Assembly: GCF_004210375.1 (NCBI RefSeq)
Contig: NC_134830.1
Location: forward strand, 65,078,326-65,142,325
Direction: 5' to 3'
Origin: Tachypleus tridentatus
Lineage: Eukaryota > Arthropoda > Merostomata > Xiphosura > Limulidae
DNA length: 64,000 nucleotides
Shown here: positions 1 to 11,851 of the stretch, one piece after another
Layout of the letters: the number at the start of each line of letters is the position of its first letter
Position numbering within the stretch: position 1 is the stretch's first letter
Notes under the pieces: model-generated
Seen by the model: only the letters and a program-made list of their open reading frames with translations
Database searches by the model: none
Told to the model about the DNA's origin: nothing
Translations under genes and position numbers: made by a program

Positions 1-535
1 TTCCGAGAACTTCTCTTCCTCCCACCTCTCTCCCGTAGCTGCGCACCATCGCGTGAGTGTAGTGTACATACTTGACTAAATTTGAAGTCTCACATCTTGA
101 GACTTAGATATTAGTTGTGAAGGACAATTGAAGTCCACAAATCGTCGATTAGTGCTAATTTCAAATGAAAATTTCATTCGTAATAAACTTAATAAGAAAG
201 ATTAGAATAAAGCTTTACACGTCAATCACGTACGCTTATTGGTGTACTAACGACATTGGTTTGCCAATTGTTTTAAACTGTTGTTGTTTTTTGACATCGT
301 TAACCATATTTATCAACCAAAAAACCTGCATAAAAAGAGATCCTTTCTCTACCCAGAGTTCAAGTTCTTGAACATAGAAAACAGAACTATTAGCCACAAG
401 TTTAGTTGTTAATGTGTTAATAAAATAAGCGCTTGTAAATGCTCCAAATGTTTACTTGTTGTTGTTCATTAGTTGAGTTAAAGTAGTATTCAGTTGTTTC
501 ATACACCGTAATATATATAAGGTCAACGTATCTAA

Positions 536-546
536 ATATACTGTAT
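536..546 (+). repeat. Target-site duplication, left side of LINE
   Basis: ATATACTGTAT here and ATATACAGTAT at 3473-3483 flank the LINE. Unit 2 has a single uninterrupted counterpart at about 36014-36024 (ATATACCGTAT), the empty site. Confidence 0.7.
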
Positions 547-1298
547 CAAACCAATTATTATTGGGGATTTTAATTCACCGCATACAGAATTAAGGGGTAA
601 CAGAGACACACGCAGAGGATCGTGCATAAAAAATTTTATCTCTAGTAATAAAATGCACCTAATTAATGACCATACACCTACACACTTCTCAGCCGCCAAC
701 GGCTCATACGATGTACTCGATTTCATCATCGCACCCAAGGACATGGTAAACAGAATATCTAACTTTAAAGTACATGATGAAATCACCAGTGACCACTTCC
801 CCATGTCATGTATGATTCACCCGCGCCACCCTGCCGTGGCGTACGTGACTCCCTCCGCATAAACCTACACTAAAACAGACTGGCTCACTTTTAATGCCTC
901 TCTGGACTCATACCTACCCCATCCAATTGAACATGCTAACAACAAAACAAAACTAGACAATTATATTGATCAAATTACAGAAGCCATAAAGAAAGCCATA
1001 AAAAACACAATTCCTAAAACAAACAAAAAGCAATCACTTATTCAATGGACTCTAACACCAGAAATTCACGCACTAATAATCAAACGCAGACAATTAAGAG
1101 GAACGCACTACGTTACACGCGATCCACACATTAAAACAGAAATCAATAGAACAAATACAAAAATTAAACAAGAAATTAAAAAAAGCAAGAGAAAACAATT
1201 GGCAAAACTTCTGTAAAAACTTAGAGAAAACCAAGAACAATCCAAAAGAATTCTGGAAAAAATTCAAGAGTATTGCTTCAGACAAAAACACAAATCAC

Positions 1299-2450
1299 AT
1301 GCTACAACATATCACACACAACAATAAAATCGCAAGAACGGACGTAGAGAAAGCTGACTTATTAGCTGACTACTACAAATCCTTATTTAGCGACCTAAAC
1401 TCAGTAGATTTTGACACACAACACCAACACCATGTCAACAATTTCATAAATACAAACCAAGCCTCATTCTCACCACGATTCCCTGGCGAGACACTAAAAG
1501 CATACTCAAGTTCAATCAATAGAAAAATAACCATAACCGAACTAAAAATTAATATCAACAACTTGAAGAATACTTCCCCCGGACATGACCAAATACCAAA
1601 TATTATTCTGAAAAAAAGCTCCACTCTCCTACTACAACACCTCACAAACATCATGAACATTTCACTAGCGACCGGATACTACCCTGCCAAGTGGAAAAAA
1701 GCCATCATAACAACGATCCCTAAGAAACAAACTAATAGAACAAATCCAGATAATTTCCGCCCCATCAGTCTGTTAAGCTGCCTTGGCAAACTGATGGAGA
1801 GAATTATCTCTAACCGTCTCCTCCATTTTTGCGAATCGAATAACATCCTTCCAGAATCTCAAAATGCCTCCAGAAAAAATAGGCAAACAACAAATCACCT
1901 CACACGACTCACCGAATCAATCTACAAAGCTTTCAACAACAATCAAATAACCATCGGGATATTCCTAGATGTCAAAAAAGCATTCGACAGCGTATGGCAC
2001 AATGCCATCAAATACAAACTAAATCACCTGCAAATAAATCCAATGATAGTTAAATGGATTTCAAATTTCTTAACCAATAGAACAGCACAAGTAAAAGTCA
2101 ATAAAACTATATCCAAATCATTTAATATAACTGCAGGAGTGCCCCAAGGATCAGTCCTCTCTCCACTTCTATACATAATTTTCGTCAGTGACATACCTTT
2201 TCCAAATCTAACATACACACACAATTCACAATACGCAGACGACATCGATATCTGGAGCACCTCCAGAAACCCAGTGATGGCCATGTCTCGCGTACAAGAA
2301 TCACTAAATAATGTCTCAACATGGAGCAACAAGTGGAGAGTCGTGTTAAATCCAACGAAAACACAAGCAATCACCTTCTATAGGAAATTAAAGAAGCAAA
2401 GAAAACAATCTAGAAAAAATAAAACTATCACTTGGAAACACAACCATTAA
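1299..2450 (+). pseudogene. Reverse transcriptase domain of the LINE (longest open segment)
   Basis: This 383-codon open segment spans the thumb-proximal linker, fingers and palm of a jockey-type reverse transcriptase. It would copy element RNA at a nicked chromosomal target. The catalytic aspartates are present in FLDVKKAFDS and in YADD. It is open at its left edge only because of a frameshift near 1200: the frame at 863-1212 encodes the preceding linker. The frame breaks again near 2390, and the C-terminal part continues at 2452-2720 (ITFLGITFDTKLTWKKHI, RPLIEYG). The decay points to a dead copy. Confidence 0.88.
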
Positions 2451-2451
2451 C

Positions 2452-2949
2452 ATGAGCAAAAACATCACATTCCTTGGCATCACTTTCGACACAAAACTAA
2501 CATGGAAAAAACATATAAACAATATACACTCATCAATCAGAAAAAGGATTTCACATCTAATGACTATAACCGGTAAACAATCGAAATGCTCACCAAACAC
2601 CGTTATACAAATATACAAGGCTTACATCCGTCCACTGATAGAGTACGGATGTCAAGTAACATACAATATGTCAAACAACACACTCCAAAAAATCCAAGTT
2701 CAACAGAACAGAATATTATAATCTGCATTCAGCCTACCATCATTCACGCCAACAAATTATATACATCAAATTAGCAATCTACCAACAATAAGAGATAGAA
2801 TAACGGAAATATCACTTAAATATTATCTAAAAGCAGAAAATAGAAACAAACTAACGGCATCACTACACAAATTATCCAGTGCACCAACAAAATACATTTC
2901 ACCTTACAACATATTTCAAGAATTACAAATTACTCAACAAAGAATGTAA
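2452..2949 (+). pseudogene. C-terminal region of LINE ORF2
   Basis: Two open pieces, 2452-2721 and 2722-2949, continue the reverse transcriptase protein in one frame, separated by a TAA. Typical jockey/CR1 C-terminal wording is visible (FLGITFDTKLTW, AYIRPLIEYGCQVT, QVQQNRIL). The final stop at 2947-2949 precedes the 3' untranslated part. Confidence 0.8.
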
Positions 2950-3325
2950 ATAAATAAACCCATGCCATTAACATGTATTCCCTTTTCTTTTTTTTTTTCA
3001 GATACCGGGCACACAACAGGCAAAACTTTCGGCGCCTGTCCTGTGAAAGTGGGTTTTCTCGGGGCACTCCCGTTTCCCCCCACAGCAAAAAACTTAGGCA
3101 TTGGATGTATAGATCCCAGGCAACTTTATTGCCAGACCCTGAATCGCGCCGTTTAATTTGATTTGAATTCTACTCATGTTGACATTTGCTTGACTTCTTC
3201 CTTTCGGGACAGGTCTCGGCCTTTCTTTCCGGTGCTGCCTTTGCTTCCACCCAAGACAACATTTAGAAAGACATCCTCCACTCAAAGAGTTAAAAATAAT
3301 AATTATTATTATTTAAAAAAAACAA

Positions 3326-3472
3326 AAAACTTATTCCTAATAACAATTCACGAAAGGGGACGAAGAGGAACCACAACGTTCCTGAACACCCCAGTTGGAG
3401 AGAGAACTCTTCTGATTTCTCTCTCTCTAAACTAAACCCCTGCTACGTTAGTTTGCGTCTTTTTTGCGTTTT
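3326..3472 (+). other. Extra sequence between the LINE AT-rich tail and the target-site duplication
   Basis: About 145 bases follow the AT-rich stretch but still lie inside the duplicated target site, and they have no match in unit 2. They could be the true end of the element's 3' UTR, a short transduced 3' flank, or a nested insertion. The sequence alone does not decide. Confidence 0.5.
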
Positions 3473-4567
3473 ATATACAGTATGGATGGGAGGTGTGGTT
3501 TCAGCGTCTAATAACTTGAACTAAACCTTAGTTAGTAAACAGTTAACTTGATGGAAGAACAGGTCAAGTGCACCCGACCGAACGAGAAAGACTGCGTTTA
3601 CTTCATACACAAATATTCTTTAAATATAAACATCGACAGTGGCTTTTCAACACTAATCAAAGTGCATTAGTGGAAGGAAAAATGTCAAAACCTCTTACGA
3701 CTAAAATTTTCTGTTTTTATATGTTCTTGGGTAACAGGAGAAGGTCTTGGAAGTAGGATAATTGGTGACGAAGCTGGCTGGATTTCGAAACTTAGTGAAA
3801 CAACAAATTTTTAGCAATTTAAATGTAGTTAAGCACTAGGATAATGAACTTATTCAAAATCAAAAAGATACTAATGGTTAGAGTTCACATATATTTCATT
3901 ATATCTTGAGTACCTTAACAGATTAAAAGATTCATACACTTAATCACATCTAGTTAGAAAGCCACGTGTTAGATCTTGGCTCTACGTCATTGCTATTAAA
4001 TGAAACAACTGAAACAAGCAAGGCTCAGACCCTCGGTGGCTCGGCAGTAACTCTGGGAAATTGCAAGTTTATAAGATATGCATCCATTATCTGGTGTATA
4101 AACCACTCACTGTGTAGTTTTGCGCTTAGCAGCAAACAGAAAATAGTACGCTTAATTCTGATACTTAGGAATAATATAATCCATAGAAAATGATTGATTA
4201 ACATCAGTTTTTCTTGTTTAAAGTTATAAAATATAACATTTTAACAAGAGCAAACTGCTTAAATCAGAACTAATATTTCTTTGTTTGTGGTGTATAGAGC
4301 CTTATTGTTTGTCTGCGAGTCAAACACTTTAGCCACTTGGCCCTGCTGTACCTATAAAGGCAAAAAAAGTATTTATTACCGTCCATAGTTAATCGGTTTT
4401 TTATAATTCATGTTTGTTTTAAAATCTGTTTGTTCAGTTAGTTTCTAACTTTAATCTGCCGCTGTTTTTTTTTGTATCTCCGTTTATGTTTTTGTTGTTG
4501 TTTTTTAAATACCCAAAAACCATTTCATAAGAAATCAACTCAAACGGCCGATAAAGAAATTAGTAAA

Positions 4568-4690
4568 GTGTATGTGTGTTTACTTATAGCAAATCCACAT
4601 TGAGGTATTTGATATGTACACCAAGGGGAATCAAACAGTTTATTTTAGTGTTGTAAATCTGTAGACTTACCGCTGTCCTAGCGGAGAACG
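4568..4690 (-). mobile_element. SINE family B, old copy
   Basis: In reverse orientation the tRNA-like head lies at 4625-4690 (box-B-like AATCAAAC, then GTTGTAAATCTGTAGACTTACC) and the tail carries the TGTGTGTTTACTTATAGCAAA motif. The same insertion is at 37008-37127 in unit 2, so it predates the duplication. Confidence 0.7.
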
Positions 4691-5734
4691 AAAAAATATG
4701 TTCAAAATGTTTATGTTTAATCATATCAATTTTTCTTAGCTTAGCCTGGAAATGTTTCTTGTTTAAATATTTTAAATGGAGTATGCTCAATAAATTATCG
4801 CTTCAAAAGATCCGGTAAATATATATACACTAAAATTTAGTTCTGAAATTTTCCTCAGGAAGATAAGAAATTTTCCTATTAAAGGTAATTAAGTAGGATT
4901 CATTATTCTAAGTAGAAGACTCACATCAATGAAATATCAAAAAATTAATAAAGCTGTTTACGAATAATTGACTTCTGCCATGAGGTAGTGCAAAGAAACA
5001 TACGAAAATCTTGAAAGACTTAATAATGGAAAAAAATTAACCCTAAAAGTAAAAATAATAAAATAAAGAAATGAGAGCATAATCTGAAAAAAATATCTTT
5101 GTTCTGTTAATAAAGACGTGCTATGTTTACAAACATACACACCTTGATACCTTTTGGGGTTTGTGAAAAATCAAAAAGGAGAAATTGCTGCAATAGTTCA
5201 GTTTCTTACCATCAGACAGCATTAGAGTCTAATCATTAAAAATTACACAATATGTATTGAATTAAAAAAAAAAAGACTTAATGGTTTTGCGCTTTCGAAT
5301 AGTTGACAGTTTTTCTTCAGAATAATAATATACAAGTGTACTGATATGTTAATTAAAAAAACAGGATATCTATTGTTAAAGAGTATGTTGCGGCATTCCA
5401 GTATTGGTGTTACAATTAGCAGCTTTAGCCTGGCAACTGGTTGTCTTTCCATCTACAGTTCAAAATTAGAGACAAGTACGCGTGAGCCATAGAGGTCTTC
5501 GGATTTGCTGTTTAGCTTATTGTGTGCATAAAATTTCTTTCAGATGATTAAACATGTAAGCATCTCCAAAACAAAATATATTCTTTTAATTTTATACTTT
5601 TGGTAAACTGTTGCCTATAAAACGTTATATTTTGTCTTGTTGTTGACTCACAAGTGTCGTTTCGCATGCAAAAATATGTCTTTTGAAAGCGTCTTGAATA
5701 AAGAAACCAAATGAAATAAATATCCCACTAGTGC

Positions 5735-5840
5735 CCCTTTCAATGGATCAGGGATTAGTTTACGCACTAACAACACTAAAATCCGAGGTTCGATATCCTG
5801 TAGTGGACAGATACCAGATAGGTCATTGTATAACTTTACG
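5735..5840 (+). mobile_element. SINE family B fragment
   Basis: Degraded tRNA-like head (CAACACTAAAATCCGAGGTTCGATATCC) followed by the GTGGACAGA..AGATAG motif. The counterpart in unit 2 is 38030-38130. Confidence 0.55.
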
Positions 5841-5880
5841 TTGAGAACAGTATCAACACAGTTTAAATAAAAATAAAAAT

Positions 5881-6230
5881 AAAAAACCTTTGACGAGGTT
5901 TCGTTACGAGTAGCAATGCCTGTGATAGTGACTGATCGTTCACCTTAACATTTCAAGTAACTTCCGAACCCTATCTACAGATCTGGGTTTGTAGTGAGTA
6001 GGAATATAAGTAGAGATCTAGCACTCAGACCTCGGAGAGAGGGTCGTTCAGTCCTCGTTTATGTCAGACATCAGAGATATCCGTCCTAATCCTTCTATTA
6101 AACAAGTCCTCCGACCGATCAGTGTTAAGTGTGCAGACTCACAGCGTTAAAATTCAATTGTCGAAGCCCGTAGCAGACAGATCAGAACACAGATATCCCA
6201 TGTACTTAAAGACGACCAATCCATATAAGG
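5881..6230 (+). promoter_or_regulatory. Candidate promoter and non-coding first exon of copy 1
   Basis: A less AT-rich block conserved with 38150-38470. It contains TATAAG (6005-6010), arthropod initiator-like TCAG motifs (6025 and 6047) and ends in a strong donor, AAG|GTGAGT, at 6230/6231. The next good in-phase acceptor is at 13000, just ahead of the first coding exon, so a 5' UTR exon here would fit. The TATA-to-initiator spacings (about 22 and 43) are not ideal. Inference only. Confidence 0.3.
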
Positions 6231-6239
6231 TGAGTAAAT

Positions 6240-7100
6240 CAAATTCCGTTAGTCCTCCCTTCCTTTTCAGTTCTTCCATGGAGTAACTGTCAGTACTCGT
6301 ATTTTATGCACATAAAAAATCCAACTAGTACCGAACTTTGAATGCCAAGTAAATGTAATTTAACGTTATAAGGTCCTTTAGACCGAATTATAAAATAGTG
6401 CCTAGTATATGTTAGTGTGGTGTTTGCAGATGAACTTGAAGATGAGTACAACAATTAAAAATAAATATATAGAAATAATCGTTAAGCTGGAATTTCTTTC
6501 CAGAATAATTGGTTAAATCATACCGAATGTCATAGTTGATTTATCTAGTCATAAGATGGCGCTGTACAAACTCATCAGACTTTAGTCATGTGATACTTAG
6601 CCAAATCACTTTGTTTCTGTTTTTCGCTTTCAGCTGAAGACATACAATGATATTTTGTCCATGTAAATATAAATTAAAATCTTATCTTCAAGGTAAATCT
6701 AAAATCCTTATTTACATAAAAACACTGTGTTTGTAATGTTAAAATTTAATATTTTAAATTTATTGGTATTATTTTTAATTTCTCCAGAGAGGAAAAATAT
6801 TTACAGTTAATTGTAAATCTCAGAACTCTTACACACTTTTTACCAATACAAGTGTCTTATTTTATTTTTTGCTGTCTAATTGTGTCATAATCTCATGTGA
6901 TGATAACAGTATATAATGAAGCACCGTCTTTGTGTAATATGTCTTTCTAAAATTTGAAGTCCGCTAACAAGTTAGGATCTTTGTCAAGAAAAATTGTTGA
7001 ATGTTCTGACCACCATATCTAGAAACGTGCAAGCCTTCAACACTAAATCACTTTTATAACAAATATTGTCTTTATATTTTACCATGAGAACACATTTACA
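6240..7100 (+). other. Intergenic or first-intron sequence
   Basis: AT-rich and partly matched by 38480-38680 and 39733-40075. No exon or repeat with clear identity is seen. Confidence 0.6.
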
Positions 7101-7102
7101 TA

Positions 7103-7281
7103 CGTGGGGGTGTATAATGTAACGGTCAATCCCACTATTCGTTGGTAAAAGAGTAGACCAAGAGGTGGCGGTGGGTGGTGATGACTAGCGGCCTTCCCAC
7201 TAGTCTTACACTGCTAAATTAGGGACATCTAGCACAGATAGCCCTCGAGTAGCTTTGTGCAAAATTCCAAAACAAACAAAC
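7103..7281 (+). mobile_element. SINE family A, lacking the tRNA head
   Basis: Body and tail only, from GGGGGTGTATAATGT through CTTACACTGCTAAATTAGGG to a CCAAAACAAACAAAC tail. It shares the unusual GGGGGTGTATAATG variant with 40098-40352, so both are probably the same ancestral insertion. Confidence 0.85.
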
Positions 7282-7404
7282 ATATTTACATAGAGGTTTC
7301 TAGTGAGTTCTTTTATTAGAGGACAGCCACGGTGGACTTTCTGCTGTGCCCGCTACAGGCAATACATTCCCAGATTAGAGTGTTGTATATCAGTAAACGT
7401 GTCG

Positions 7405-7525
7405 TGTGTGCGTGTGTGTTTTTATATCAAAGTCACATCGAGCTATCTGCTGAGACCACCGAGAGGAGTCAAACCCCTGATTTTAGCGTTGTAAATCCGT
7501 AGACTTACCGATGTACCCTTTACAT
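7405..7525 (-). mobile_element. SINE family B
   Basis: Reverse-oriented copy with a clear anticodon-arm region (GCGTTGTAAATCCGTAGAC), the box-B complement GAGTCAAACCCC and the TATCTGCTGAGACCACCGAG block. Absent from the unit 2 counterpart region, which is rearranged. Confidence 0.8.
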
Positions 7526-9100
7526 AGGGATTTACGATATTAAATAGAAACGTTACCCAATAAGTTAATACCGTTTCGGTAAACTATTTAAAATAAATAT
7601 ACCTAGTTTGCCACCACATTTCACGTTTTCGTGGTTTTTGAGCTGATTTGTAGAAATAAGGATCTGATGCTGAGAATACCTCAAAATACGAGGCCTTTGC
7701 CATTGATTCTTTTTTCATTCTTATAATTCGTACAGTTCATTGTTATTGTTTCAAAGATTTATTACTCAACCTTAAAGCTTTCAGATGATGTTCAAGTTGG
7801 AGTTAAAGAGTCGTGCATCACTCAGAGCTAAATGTATTGTGTTTGATCTCTATTCCAAGATAATTGAGAGTAAGAGGGTTTATATTTACATAAGTCATCA
7901 AAACGTATAATAGAATAAAATAAAAAGAACCAACGACATAATTACGATTCTTTCTTTCATCCGTACATGTTTTATGCAGTTGGCAGCAAATCCACTAGAG
8001 GGAGTGTAAAACATTTTCACACCTCCTCAATTCAAGATAACAGGAGATCATTAGTATTCCTTCTGTCAGACTGTAACACAGAACTGGTACTATTACTGTA
8101 GGACCAGCTGTAGGGAGTGTGTAACACTCTTCTTGTTCTAGCTTGAGGTAAGATCCGATTTTATTTGTTACGAAGCAATATACAAAGCAAAGAAAAATCT
8201 TTCATGATGACGATGAATCTAGCTAAGGTTTATCTCTTATTGCAGTTTAATGCCAATCTTTAAGATTTAGTTTTGTCATACATATATAACTAAACCATTT
8301 TCGTGTATCTAAAACTGTGTCTGAATAAATACTGTATAGTTTATCCCTTCTCTTGGTTTTTCTTGAAATAGCTAAGGGTCTTTCTTGGCTTGACTGTTAG
8401 ACGTTTTGTTGTTCTCAGCGTAAATCAATGAAGTCACGTAAACGCTTATAGTATATGAGTTCAATTTCAACATCTACAGTAGAAAACAGTTACAATGACA
8501 AAAGAGTAAGAACACTTAAACTCAACATTGATGTTAAATTTTATAGTTCAACGCTGTAGTAATTCTATCAGAACATTCCACTTTAGCAGAGTGAGATAAA
8601 TCTTATACAGTAGGGCAATAATAATCTGTATGGGCACTCCTTTTAGCTGTGCGAATTTAGTTTTGTAGAATAAGGCAATAATTATTTGCATGTGTTCTAC
8701 AATTTAAAAGTGTGATTTAAATTTTATGTTATTGAAGTTGACAGACGTTTCGTTAACACGTTGTTTTTAACTATAAATAAAGATTCATTAATAGTTTTAA
8801 CTCAATCATTTAATGATACAAGTAAATGTGGTTACAAAGGACATCTCAACAAAATTCTGGGCCTTGTTTAAGGTAGTTAATTGTAATCCTCTCTACATGT
8901 AAATATGATGCTAAAGTAAAATAATTTGTTTTGTCTACTTAGATATATAATAAGTCTCTAAATATACACGTATTTTCTACAAAAGGCAAAGTGTGATATT
9001 TAATTTTGAATATTGTTTTTGTTATATTTTATTTGAGAGAATTACGTAAACTTAACTATCTTGCAGCCTTTCTTGGTGTAGAAAACGTAGCCAACAGTGT
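7526..9100 (+). other. Gene-less stretch
   Basis: AT-rich, without a unit 2 counterpart and without recognisable coding potential. I see only short AT tracts. Confidence 0.6.
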
Positions 9101-9109
9101 ATGGCGTTC

Positions 9110-9455
9110 CTTAGACCTCAGATTAGTTTTAATATTTCATCTTTGAGAGCTTTCTCTGATTGAGAAGGCTTATGATACAACATGGAAGTATGCCCATTTT
9201 TACTAAAAACATTTTAATGGACAGGTGATTCCAAGTGGTGTGGGTTCGACACTTTCCCGTTTTTTTTACAGGAATTTGGAGTCCCTCAAGGCTGTGTCTT
9301 GAGTGTCACACTTTTCAGTATAAAGATTAATGCCATCACTGAACAACTCCCTCTTATTGTTGCAAGCGGGTTCAATGTCGACAACTTTCACATCTCGTGT
9401 CAGTCGTCGAACATGAGGTATTTTTAGCGGCAGCTACAGACTGCCTTGTTTACTG
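9110..9455 (+). mobile_element. Jockey-family reverse transcriptase fragment, internally deleted
   Basis: Two blocks of a jockey-type reverse transcriptase in different frames. LIEKAYDTTWKYAH lies at about 9150-9195. EFGVPQGCVLSVTLFSIKIN lies from 9272, followed by FNVDNFHISCQSSNM, the counterpart of the YVDD active site. About 60 residues between the blocks are missing, the second catalytic aspartate is replaced by Asn, and an in-frame stop follows. A dead fossil unrelated to the LINE at 547. Confidence 0.8.
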
Positions 9456-9458
9456 AAG

Positions 9459-9525
9459 TGGATTCGAGTCCTCAACCCTCGGATTACGAGTCGTGTGCCT
9501 TAAACTTTTGGCCATGCTGGACAAA
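9459..9525 (-). mobile_element. SINE family A, tRNA-like head only
   Basis: The reverse strand reads GTCCAGCATGGCCAAAAG, then the GACTCGTAATCCGAGGGT arm, ending at a box-B-like GGACTCGAATCC. The body is absent. Confidence 0.7.
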
Positions 9526-10320
9526 TATTGTAAGAAATTAAACGTACAACGCAACTGTTTCTAATTTAGCTGTTTTTCAAGTCTTATAGTCTTTTCGTGA
9601 AGATCTAAAAAAAACACAAAATAAAATGAAATAGTAGTCTCAATATTACATGGATGATTTTTAAATTTCTTGCCATTCTTATTCTTTGCTGTTTCAAGAT
9701 GTCGCAAGAATAACTTGTCATCAGCCTTTTTATATATGTTAAGAACGTTTTATTTGAAATTTTAAAAAAATAACATGCCCGCCCTTTCAGCCGAGGATGC
9801 GTTATAATTGTTGTGTATGAATAATCATTTGTAATAACCGTTAGCAAAATTGTATTTTTTTCTTGCATATTAAATATATATTTGTGTTAAGAAAGAAAAT
9901 TGTGTGTATCGATCTTGTTGGCAAATATTATAAATTCAATACATACCAAAATTTAATTAATATTTAAATTTCCGGCAATATGATATCGTAATATACTGAG
10001 TTAAGATAAACTTTTAAGATAAAATATAAATAAAAAAGTAACAAATAAGAAGCTTCCCAGGGGCTCAGGACCAAATATTGGTCTAGTAACCCTTTAAATC
10101 GGGTTAAATATTCGCGGTAACTCAAAGTGTAGATTTATGTTTAAACACAAAGAAAGAAACCTATTAACAGCTGCATTCTGATTTTTAAATTTTATTTAAT
10201 ATTTATATGGGTAAGTCAGACAAGTTATAGGTTTACGATTAAAAAAATTCAATGTACTAATTCATATTTATCAGAACAAATAGTTTCCATAATATCTCTT
10301 GTAATATTTATGAGAAATTG
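9526..10320 (+). other. Gene-less stretch, partly conserved
   Basis: From 9790 onward this matches 41980-42490, and its 9790-9990 part also matches 59060-59200. No exon is recognised. A 34-base family-A SINE scrap (9775-9808) sits at the point where the match to unit 2 begins. Confidence 0.6.
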
Positions 10321-10595
10321 CTTGTTTGTTTGTTTTTGAATTTCTCGCAAAGTTATAAGAGAGCTTTCTGCGCTAACTGTATCTAGCTTTGCAGCGTAAG
10401 ACTAGAGAGAAGACAGCTAGTCATCATCTCCCACCGCCAGGTCTTGAGCTACTTCTTTACCTATAAATAATGAGATTAATCTTTAAATTGTAACGTTCCC
10501 TTGGTTGAAAGAGCATGTTTTGTGCGACGGGAATTCGAACCCGCGACCCTCAGATTACGAGTTTAGTGCTTTATCCACCCGGCCATGCAAGGGCC
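10321..10595 (-). mobile_element. SINE family A, full length, old
   Basis: Reverse orientation: tail TTTGTTTGTTTTTGAATTTC, body, and a head with the box-B complement GGAATTCGAACCC and the arm complement CTCAGATTACGAG. Shared with 42493-42770, so inserted before the duplication. Confidence 0.9.
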
Positions 10596-10599
10596 TTGA

Positions 10600-11227
10600 T
10601 AAATTAATGGAAAGTAAGTGTACATACACTTAAATTAATTTGTATTTGAACTTTGTCATCATGTGTGACGTCATTCTTAAACTGGAAACAGTTTGAATTG
10701 CGTATAACTTTTATGTACCGTTGCAGACAAGCACTGAACTGTTTTCGTATTTTAGCACTAGAAATACTATAATGCGAGGAGAAGAATGTTTTGCCATCCA
10801 AGCAACCTTTTTTAATTCAACTGTTTCCATAATCACCTTAGACTAAAGCTGTAAAAATCCCTTAATTCTTTCCATATTGACAATTGTTAAGTAAATTTAT
10901 CTTGCACTTAGCAAGTGAAATCTACTGTAGATCAAGCTGGTTGATAGAAGCTTATCAATTTTTATGGTATCCATACTTAATTTTTTCAAAAGATTCAGCA
11001 CAAAAATTTTGCAATTTTACGTTGCGAAATTCTATCCCTATTATTAATTCTAAAGACGAAACAAAGAAATAACATTCTATTAAGTAGGCCTAAGAGAAGT
11101 CAACAAAAACGTATACACTTCATTATAATTCTTTTTATCACGTGTTAGTTTTCAGAGTACTGGTAATTGAGTCACATTTTTGGCCCCTACTTTACAGTTA
11201 AGAAATTCCATATTTTTTAAAACTACA
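10600..11227 (+). other. Conserved gene-less stretch between SINEs
   Basis: Matches 42778-43400 closely. A 62-codon open frame (10884-11072, and 43058-43246 in unit 2) is open in both, but given the recent duplication this is weak evidence. I do not call it a gene. Confidence 0.5.
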
Positions 11228-11482
11228 GCTGGTTTGTGTTTTGAATATTACACACAGCTATTCAGGAGTATCTGCACTAGCCGTTCCTAATTTAGCAGTG
11301 TAATACTATAGGGAAGGCAACTAACAAACATTATTCACCGCAAACTCTTGCGCTGATTTTTATCAACTAAAAGTGTGATAGACCATTACCTAACAACGAT
11401 CCGAAGGATGAAAGGGCGAGTATGTTTGGTAATTCAATTCGTATTCGCGCCCCGTAGATTGTCGGTCGAGCACCCTATTCAC
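11228..11482 (-). mobile_element. SINE family A, degraded
   Basis: Tail and body blocks (ATCTGCACTAGCCGTTCC, AATTTAGCAGTGTAA, GGGCGAGTATGTTTGG) are recognisable, but the head is mutated beyond clear A and B boxes. Shared with 43400-43650. Confidence 0.75.
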
Positions 11483-11851
11483 AAGCCTATGAAGATTACA
11501 GTTGTCCTTTGCTATAAGTCCCCAGACTAGTGGGCACCAGTATTACAGAATAATGTCATTAGAAATACAATGTAGTATGTTGTTAGACCTAATTAAAACT
11601 TATAATAGGCTTAATCCTAATGACATAACTTATTGGAAAAAAACTGACATATAACACAATCGCAGAGGTCAAAATATATGGTTTCTTTTCATAGTTCTCG
11701 CCTTTTTCTTCATGAATTGAACTGGTTTACTTTCGAAAAATGTTCATTTTCGCACAATCTTAATTTTCAAAAATTTAAAAATTTTACATCCTCAGGAGTT
11801 TATGATTATCCACTTTTTGTTTTTTGTTAACGCTTTAGACACAATTTCCTT

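Larger units (their letters stand above)
547..3472 (+). mobile_element. Jockey/CR1-like non-LTR retrotransposon, 5' truncated, decayed
   Basis: A LINE insertion found only in unit 1. The 5' end is truncated inside the endonuclease domain: 551-862 encodes the end of an exonuclease-endonuclease-phosphatase fold (IIIGDFNSPH, NDHTPTHF, LDFII and the final SDHFP). The reverse transcriptase follows, with blocks FRPISLLSCLGKLMERI (about 1756), FLDVKKAFDS (1962), GVPQGSVLSPLL (2136) and the catalytic YADD (2232-2243). A C-terminal region runs to about 2949. Breaks are a stop at 860-862, a frameshift near 1200-1215, another near 2390-2450 and a stop at 2719-2721. The 3' non-coding part has a C-rich hairpin-like stretch (3050-3090) and an AT-rich tail (3295-3325). 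It cannot be autonomous as written. Confidence 0.9.
3484..5880 (+). other. Gene-less upstream region of copy 1
   Basis: AT-rich sequence matching 36024-38150 of unit 2. No credible coding exon is seen; open frames are short and not conserved in frame. It holds family-B SINE fragments near 4568-4690 and 5735-5840. It also holds the scar of a deleted family-A SINE near 4310-4345 that is complete in unit 2 at 36522-36800. Confidence 0.7.

Noticed and set aside
1-540. Left-edge sequence repeated at 35482 as a pair of LTRs
   Set aside because: The match does not stop at 540 but continues in order for tens of kilobases, so it is segmental duplication, not an LTR pair.
1373-2374. Minus-strand open frames opposite the LINE
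   Set aside because: Shadows of the plus-strand reverse transcriptase.
10884-11072. 62-codon open frame conserved at 43058-43246
   Set aside because: No domain, no codon-like substitution pattern; conservation follows from the recent duplication.
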